Of a DNA stretch of 64,000 nt, positions 57,975-64,000 are shown piece by piece. Origin of the DNA: Cytidiella melzeri. Lineage: Eukaryota > Basidiomycota > Agaricomycetes > Polyporales > Irpicaceae. Each line of letters starts with the position of its first letter. Within the stretch, counting starts at the first letter, position 1. The translations under genes were made by a program, and so were the position numbers. Location: assembly GCA_022592445.1 (NCBI GenBank), contig JABYQR010000070.1, positions 1-64,000 of the forward strand. Direction: 5' to 3'. Below the pieces are notes generated by a model. It ran no database searches. It saw only the letters and a list, made by a program, of their open reading frames with translations, and was not told the origin of the DNA.

Positions 57975-58837
57975 TGCCGCCTACTAAGCAAGCACGCGCT
58001 AGGCAAGCCATTACTCTGAAAGGCTCTACGAATCTTGTGACGGAATTCTTCAAATATGCGGTGAATTCGTGAGTCTCGAGCGAGGACTCATGCGGTTTGG
58101 GCACGTTCACACCCATTATATCACGTACAGTATCCTGTTTCAGAGAGGAGTATATCCAGCGGATGACTTCCATATGGTCAAAAAGTACGGCCAGACCGTA
58201 CTTGTAACGCAGGACCTAGCACTCGAAAACTACCTTGAGAGGTCAGCCACTCGTCTTTGTGATAGACAGTTGCATTTCAGTGGCTGACCAAACTTGTGAT
58301 AGAATTTTGACACAAGTAAACAGTGCGTGAGAGTGCTAAATCGTTGCACACGACGAACGCTCAATGACCTGATGCAGAGTGGTTGTTGACGGGGTCTATC
58401 ACCCAGATCGTCCTCGCAATTATCTCGAAGGACTCGAGGAAGACCATGGAACGCTGGGTTTTTGACATCAACCTAGTCGAGCAGCCAGCGGACGCGTCAG
58501 TACCGTACGTCGTCCATTACCTGATGTTTCTCGGGCCACTCGGCTCACGAACAGAGGCAGAGCACCAGTGAAACCCGAGTCCGAGATCCAGGAGGAGATA
58601 CGCAATATTCTCAAGCAAATAGTGATGAGTGTGACGTTCCTCCCCGTCATAAACGAGCCAACAGTCTTCAACATCCTCGCATACACGTCAGAATCAGCTG
58701 ATGTTCCTGCGGACGAGTGGGTCGATACCGATCCACTGGCTATCGAGGCAAGCAAGAGCCAGCAGGTGAAGCTGCGGAACTTCAGCACAGACGTTCACCG
58801 CATCGAAGCGATGGTTGCCTATAGATATGACGGCTAG
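57975..58837 (+). CDS. MAD2: Spindle assembly checkpoint protein Mad2
   Basis: HORMA-domain protein that binds Cdc20 and delays anaphase until kinetochores attach. The ATG at 57975 opens MPPTKQARARQAITLKGSTN, then VTEFFKYAVNS, and after an intron ILFQRGVYPADDFHMVKKYG, the family's conserved opening. Later exons give ENYLER, a short piece, then ITQIVLAIISKDS and ERWVFDINLVEQP, and IQEEIRNILKQIVMSVTFLP. The safety-belt C-terminus is FSTDVHRIEAMVAYRYDG, close to the usual end of Mad2. At least four introns. Length is near 210 residues, as expected. Spliced across small exons, so a few junction residues are unsure. Confidence 0.93.
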
Positions 58838-59368
58838 CGACGATTGGTAGGGTAATGGACTCGAGGAAACCGATCGGATCCCATGCTATTCCCCCACGCT
58901 GAGGTTGCATGTCGCCTTGTTGTTCCTGTTTGTTAGCTTTGTTGTTACTCTTGTTGAATCACTTGCATTGTCGCCGAAGTAGCTGTCACGATTCGTACAG
59001 CGACGCAACCCCTGCTGCACAAATATATGGCCATCTTGAATGATGAGTATCAGTAGTGGACATTGATGCAATCATTCTGCGTCGAAGGGACGTCATTGCG
59101 CGGTGGTTTTAATGTTTGTAGTCACCATGGTACCAGGACCCGACAGTGTGATGGTAGCAGATAAATACGCGCCGCGCCTCTTATACTCATACCACCATCT
59201 CTCCCAGAGACTCCCCTCCCCTTCCCATCCTCTCCGTATTCTTCCCTTTTGCACCTCTAGCCAGGTCGCTTTACGTTCATTTTGTCTGGCAGGAACCGGA
59301 CGTCGCTCCTTTCGATCATTACTCCAGAAGAAATCTAGTGAAAGCTAGGAGAATACACACGAATAACC
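58838..59368. other. Intergenic, MAD2 to NoxA
   Basis: 531 bp in a co-oriented pair. Pyrimidine-rich tracts (CTCTCCCAGAGACTCCCCTC near 59200) lie upstream of the NoxA start; a TAAATA sequence near 59160 is a weak TATA candidate. No gene seen. Confidence 0.4.
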
Positions 59369-61480
59369 ATGGGCGAAAGCTGGTTCCAACGCGAGTTTCT
59401 CAGTCCTAGAAGGCTCATCTTCAATATACTCTTCTATGGTCTCCAGTTCTTCTTCTTTGGCTATGGGTGGCACAGCCAGGTCAGTCGTCCATCTCGGAGC
59501 TGTGAAACTCAGCTGACGTCCTGCGCTGCTCTAGGCCATCAACACTAAGCTTTCAGCTCTCAACGGTCTCAAGTGGTCGGTATGGACTTCTCGTGGCGCA
59601 GGACTGGTCCTGGCATTCGACGGTGGCTTGATCTTATTGCCTATGCTTCGCAACGTCATCCGAGTGATTCGCCCGCGGCTCGCATGGGCTTTCCCCGCTG
59701 ATGAGAATATCTGGTTTCATCGTCAAGTGGCCTACTTTATGGCATTCTGGGCCATGGTGCACACGACAGCGCACTACGTGAATTTCTTTAAAGTCGAAAC
59801 AACTCGTAAGCTTTCCTGCTCCATGCGCGAAGAGTATCGGAATTGATGATTTGCAGAGGTCCGTCCTGAGAAGGCACTGGACATCCACTACACCCAGGCT
59901 GGTGGTATCACCGGGCATTTCATGCTGTTTATCATGGTTCTCATGTACACAACGGCGCACCACAAAGTCCGAGCACAATGCTTCGAAGCTTTCTGGTACA
60001 CTCACCACCTCGCATTCTTCTTCATGATCGGTCTTTATTCCCATGCCACTGGCTGTTTCGTCCGTGACAGTCCTGACCCTGATTACATCTCGAGTTTCCC
60101 ATTCTACTCGACGGAACACTGTCTCGGCTACGAAAGCTGGAGGTTCATTATCTGGCCTGGTATTGCATACTTCGCTGAGCGGGTGTGGAGAGAAATCAGG
60201 GCGAGACGGGCGACTCGGCTGTCCAAGGTCCTTGTGCATCCCAGCGGTTGGTATCCTTGGCCCATCTCCATCTATCATTGATGACATGCTGATTTCATAC
60301 CAGGTGCCATGGAACTCCGCATTGTCAAGCCTAGTTTCAAATACGTTGCTGGCCAGTGGCTGTTCATCCAGGTTCCTGACGTATCTGGATGGCAATGGCA
60401 TCCTGTGAGTGAAATCAACGACTGTTTGATGTTTTTCTGATGCTCATTCTCTGCAGTTCACCATCACATCTGCTCCGGAGGATCCGTATGTCTCCGTCCA
60501 CATTCGCCAAGTTGGTGATTGGACCCACGAACTCGGTGAACGTCTTGGCGCGGGCCCATCCGTTGTCGCCCAATTGACAGCTGCTGCCATGAAAGGAAAA
60601 GAGAAGGATGATTCGGTCTACGGTACCCGTGGCGACTTCGTCGAGCTTGATCCTGGTAACAACGCACGTCCCCTTCCTGCTGTGCGCATTGACGGTCCAT
60701 ACGGTGCACCTGCTGAAGACGTTTTCAACGTTGAGGTTGCTGTCTTGATTGGTGCTGGTATTGGTACGTAGGGCTACTGCTCCTCAACATGAACACGCAT
60801 CCTGACAACACTCTGATCTAGGTGTCACGCCGTTTGCTTCCATCCTTAAGCATATCTGGTACCGTCAGAGGAAGGGCAAGGTTGGCTCTCTCAAACGCGT
60901 CGAATTCTTCTGGGTTTGCCGCGATGCCCCTTCGTTCGGTTGGTTCCAAAGCTTACTGCAGGAAGTTGAGGCAGCTCAGGCGGATCGTGAGTGCTGTCGC
61001 AACAATCCAGCGTGTAGCGTTTGTTGACTGACTCGTCCTAGCCAACTTCCTTCGTATCAATATTTACTTAACCCAGAAGATCAGCGAGGACATGTTGTGG
61101 AACATTGCCATTAACGACGCCGGTGCTGAGTACGACCCGCTTACCCTGCTTCGTACTCGCACGATGTTTGGTCGTCCGGACTGGAAGGCTATCTACAGCC
61201 GCATGCGCCAGGCCATCGAAACCGGCCAGTATATTCCTGGTACCAACGCTCAGCTCAAAACGAAAGTCGGAGTAAGTGTTTCGGGGTGCGAAATGTCAGA
61301 ACAGTTCTGATGTCTTTTCAGACGTACTTCTGTGGCCCCAGCGTCCTTGCTAAGGCGATCAAGACGGCCTGTGACTCCGAGAATAGCGCTAACGTCAACT
61401 TCACCTTTGCCAAGGTTTGTCGGACACGATCTCTTACATGCCGCAAGCTCTGACGAATCATTTTTCAGGAACACTTCTAA
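59369..61480 (+). CDS. noxA: NADPH oxidase NoxA
   Basis: Superoxide-generating flavocytochrome of the fungal Nox family, used in differentiation and fruiting or hyphal signalling. Six TM segments begin FNILFYGLQFFFFGYG. Heme-ligand histidines have the standard spacing: FHR and VHTT 14 residues apart in TM3, and THH to SHATG 13 apart in TM5. The FAD motif is WHPFTITSAPEDPYVSVHIR; the NADPH site is VLIGAGIGVTPFASILKHIW; a further conserved block is FFWVCRDAPSFGWFQ. After the last intron the C-terminus reads FTFAKEHF at 61480. No EF-hand or long N-terminal extension is present, which fits the A/1 type rather than B/2 or C. About eight introns. Confidence 0.95.
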
Positions 61481-61902
61481 GTGCATGTTGTGCGCTTCCC
61501 CCTGCTGTGTGTACACCAGCATTTCTGGAGAGCTTCGATAGCAACGTTTCGCCAGTGCTCTCTGCAACGCTATTTATTGAATATACCATAATCTGTGACC
61601 AATGCTACCATTTGCGTGTATGACTATTAGCTTGGCAAGCGAGGGTAAATAGTGATCGGTGAATGTCAGCACAGCTGAGAGTGACAAACACATAAGGCTT
61701 GACAGAAGGAGAGGCGAAATTTCGCGCTCACGTGACTGACGCGTGGCACGTCCTATACTGCAGCGCGTCCGACTCGATGGTGAATCGGACGTCTGTTCCC
61801 CGAATCGCTTCCGTCGTATACTTGTTCTGTACCAAACCTTTCATTGTTGTCTCCTTCTTGCTGTTCTACATAGCTACATTTCCCTCTCTCTTGGACTCAG
61901 GT
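61481..61902. promoter_or_regulatory. Intergenic, NoxA to RAD51
   Basis: 422 bp. It holds the cell-cycle-type sites listed at 61714-61744. An in-frame ATG at 61777 would add 42 mainly hydrophobic residues to Rad51, which I treat as leader. Confidence 0.45.
61714..61744. promoter_or_regulatory. E2F/MBF-like palindrome, CACGTG and ACGCGT upstream of RAD51
   Basis: GCGAAATTTCGC (61714-61725) is a perfect palindrome containing TTTCGCGC, an E2F/MBF-type core. It is followed by TCACGTGA (61728-61735) and ACGCGT (61739-61744). All lie 160-190 bp ahead of the ATG at 61903. RAD51 in budding yeast is under MCB control, which supports the reading; the role here is inferred. Confidence 0.5.
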
Positions 61903-63218
61903 ATGGCTTCGCAACAATCTCAACAACATGAAGAAGAGGAAGACTACTCAGTCTCCGGTCCTCTACTCGTGGCGAAACTTCAAGAAGCTGGAATCAACCC
62001 TCAAGATATCAAGAAGCTCGCAGAGAGTGGTCTCAACACCGTTGAAGCTGTCGCATACACTCCCAAGAAGACCTTGATGTCCATTAAAGGCATCTCGGAG
62101 CAGAAAGCAGACAAGATTTTGGCCGAAGGTGCGTACCAACGTGGTGTTGTAATGAGTCAGCGTTTTCAAAGCAGTTCACTCCGTCTTGTTTTGGTGGCCC
62201 GAAGCTCACAAGATTATACCCCTCGGGTTTCAAAGCGCGACAGAGGTGCACGCCCGTCGTTCCGAGCTCGTTCACATCACGACCGGTTCGAAGAACCTGG
62301 ACGCTCTCCTTGGAGGTGGTATCGAGACTGGCGCCATCACCGAGCTTTTCGGCGAGTTTAGGACAGGAAAGTCACAGATATGCCACACGCTAGCCGTCAC
62401 CTGCCAGCTGCCAGTCGACATGGGCGGTGGCGAGGGCAAATGCTTGTACATCGATACCGAAGGGACCTTTCGTCCCGTGCGACTTCTGGCGGTGGCAGAG
62501 AGACTGGGACTGAACGGAGAAGAGGTTCTGGACAATGTCGCATACGCTCGAGCGTATAACGCAGACCATCAGAATCAACTGTTGATCTCTGCGAGCGCAC
62601 TCATGTCTGAATCGAGGTGAGTCCAATTCCAATACTAGGATGTATGCGTCCGTATTGCAGAAACTTATAACTCTATATCGCTCAATCTATGCTCAACACA
62701 GATTCTGCTTGCTCATCGTCGACTCCGTGACCAATTTATATCGTACGGACTTCAACGGTCGAGGAGAACTGTCAGCGCGTCAGACGCATTTGGGCAAGTT
62801 CCTTCGAACTCTGCAACGGTTGGCCGATGAGGTAGGCGTGGAAAGTCCTTCTGAGAATCTATCTGGTAGTCACTGAACCACGACGCTCCGTTCTTGCAGT
62901 TTGGCGTTGCAGTCGTGATGACCAACCAAGTCATGTCGAATCCAGATGCGTCAGCGGGTCCATACGTCGGGAACGACAAGAAACCGATCGGTGGTAATAT
63001 CCTTGCCCATGCATCTACAACGAGGTCAGTAGTGTGCAAATGTATTGCTTTTCTCGCTGCTGGCTCATGGCTATTTGACTGCTTGAAGGTTACAACTAAA
63101 GAAAGGGAGAGCCAACACTCGTCAAGCCAAGATCTACGATTCGCCCTGCCTTCCTGAATCAGAGACGATGTTTGCTATTCTGCAAAGCGGCATCGGTGAC
63201 CCGGAGGAGGAGACGTGA
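61903..63218 (+). CDS. RAD51: Rad51 recombinase
   Basis: RecA-family ATPase that forms nucleoprotein filaments in homologous recombination. The ATG at 61903 opens [16 protein letters not shown], then the N-terminal helix-hairpin-helix region ([18 protein letters not shown]). After an intron comes [19 protein letters not shown]. Walker A is GEFRTGKSQ, and the strand before it reads [15 protein letters not shown]. Walker B is [10 protein letters not shown]1 region and DNA-binding parts follow ([43 protein letters not shown]). The last intron joins to [19 protein letters not shown] and ends GDPEEET at 63218. Length is near 340 residues, typical. All motifs expected for activity are present. Confidence 0.96.
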
Positions 63219-63672
63219 TTGGATCGTTGGTGTTGTGTGCGACCATGGTACTTGGTCGCTTTTGTCGTAACTTGTCGCTTTCCGTTCTGTAGCCTTTCGT
63301 TGTCTAGTGTATCAGTGTATCATACTCTCTTACTGATGCTGAAGCGACCTGTCGCGCTCTTTGGACCCGTCCCGATATCAAGATGGAAAACAGGTGATGA
63401 TGGTCAGTGTTCTTGTTCTACATGGGGTGGGAGTGGTGAGTGAAATCTACAGTACGCGATAACTTATGCATGTACAGGTGTTGAATGCAACGCAACATGT
63501 TGCGCATTATGAAAGGCATGCCAGTTGAATGGAGGATATGGTTCGATACGAAACAAGAATAGCGCAAGATCATCCACAGCCGCGCGGGAGAAATTACGTC
63601 GGAAGCAGGAAGGAGAGTCATGGTCGGCCGCAGTGGGCTTTTGCGTGTAAAATGATAAACATTGCTGTAGGA
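63219..63672. other. Convergent intergenic, RAD51 / 3-phosphoglycerate dehydrogenase
   Basis: 454 bp between two convergent stops; probably both 3' untranslated regions. A minus-strand frame at 63464-63883 overlaps the dehydrogenase in another frame and is a shadow. Confidence 0.45.
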
Positions 63673-64000
63673 TCATGCTAACAGTCTCGTCAGGATGTTC
63701 GCGCTGGTCCGGCTGATGAGTTCGCGGAGCCTGTTGACATCCTGAGGGCTGACGTCTGCGATGTCGGCCATGAGGTACGCAATATCGCCCTTGGAGTCCG
63801 AGTACTGCTTCTCTACGTTGTACGGCGATAGGACCTCGTTGACCTGGCGCAGCACACCAGGAATGTTGTTGTGTACATGGCACACCCGGACGTTGCTATC
63901 CTGGTCTGCGGTGATCGGGCGGAGGTCAACTTCAGGGAAGTTGACGGCGCCGACACTAGATCCATAGTTGAGGTAGCGAGAGAGGTTCAAGGACACTTCC
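63673..64000 (-). CDS. D-3-phosphoglycerate dehydrogenase, C-terminal part (5' end off the window)
   Basis: First enzyme of phosphorylated serine synthesis. Only the last 109 residues lie in the window. They hold YGSSVGAVNFPEVDLRPI, the linker to the regulatory domain, and a C-terminal ACT domain: VRVCHVHNNIPGVLRQVNEV, then QYSDSKGDIAYLMADIADV, ending ISRTSANILTRLLA at 63673. The ACT domain binds serine for feedback inhibition in the known family. The frame stays open to base 64000, so the catalytic and NAD domains are beyond the right edge. The yeast counterparts are SER3 and SER33. Confidence 0.92.
   Translation of the reverse strand, partial: EVSLNLSRYLNYGSSVGAVNFPEVDLRPITADQDSNVRVCHVHNNIPGVLRQVNEVLSPYNVEKQYSDSKGDIAYLMADIADVSPQDVNRLRELISRTSANILTRLLA

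Noticed and set aside
61777..61902. In-frame ATG at 61777 extending Rad51 by 42 residues
   Set aside because: The extension is hydrophobic and unlike Rad51; the ATG at 61903 gives the usual N-terminus.
1..64000. CRISPR arrays, prophage, tRNA or rRNA genes, secondary-metabolite cluster
   Set aside because: No regular repeat-spacer structure, no tRNA-like B-box with a matching stem, no phage or synthase genes were seen; the gene set is eukaryotic housekeeping.

Overview
The window reads as a basidiomycete (probably Agaricomycete) nuclear genome. Genes are dense (about one per 2.4 kb), lie on both strands and are cut by many short GT-AG introns of about 47-70 nt. Several families have clear Agaricomycete flavour: SKN1/KRE6 glucan-synthesis proteins with the GH16 core, an Agaricomycete-type F-box protein, NoxA, an Ima1-type inner nuclear membrane protein, and single-domain RNase III proteins. 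No prokaryotic, organellar or viral block is evident. All joins described here were read by eye from splice signals and protein continuity, and no search was run.

Layout. 1-14.5 kb: SKN1/KRE6 copy A (minus, running off the left edge), methylmalonate-semialdehyde dehydrogenase, low-molecular-weight protein tyrosine phosphatase, a four-TM orphan membrane protein, a gene-poor 1.4 kb gap, a xylose-reductase-type aldo-keto reductase, a protein with Rap1-type Myb repeats (copy A), and Rab GDI. 14.6-27 kb: RAVE subunit Rav1, a multi-fasciclin membrane protein, a carnitine/acylcarnitine carrier and N-acetylglutamate synthase. 27-35.8 kb: an F-box protein, a UBE2O-type E2/E3 enzyme, then a gene-poor stretch holding a degenerate open segment. 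35.8-48 kb: Rap1-type Myb copy B, SKN1/KRE6 copy B, a possible SNAP43-like protein, Ima1 homologue and a second mitochondrial carrier. 48-64 kb: a RING-CH E3, Nup157/170, two adjacent RNase III genes (the second apparently spliced to WW domains), Mad2, NoxA, Rad51, and the C-terminal end of 3-phosphoglycerate dehydrogenase at the right edge.

Themes. Most genes are housekeeping: V-ATPase assembly (Rav1), vesicle traffic (GDI), nuclear envelope and pore (Ima1, Nup170), mitochondrial metabolism (MMSDH, CRC1-type carrier, ARG2), spindle checkpoint and recombination (Mad2, Rad51), and wall glucan (two SKN1/KRE6). They do not form one pathway. The points most worth a second look are the RNase III-WW fusion beside a second RNase III gene, the two Rap1-like Myb paralogues linked to the two SKN1/KRE6 paralogues, a carnitine carrier whose first coding exon is only the ATG, an inverted-repeat cassette with two CACGTG sites upstream of SKN1 copy B, and shared CACGTG plus ACGCGT sites ahead of MAD2 and RAD51.
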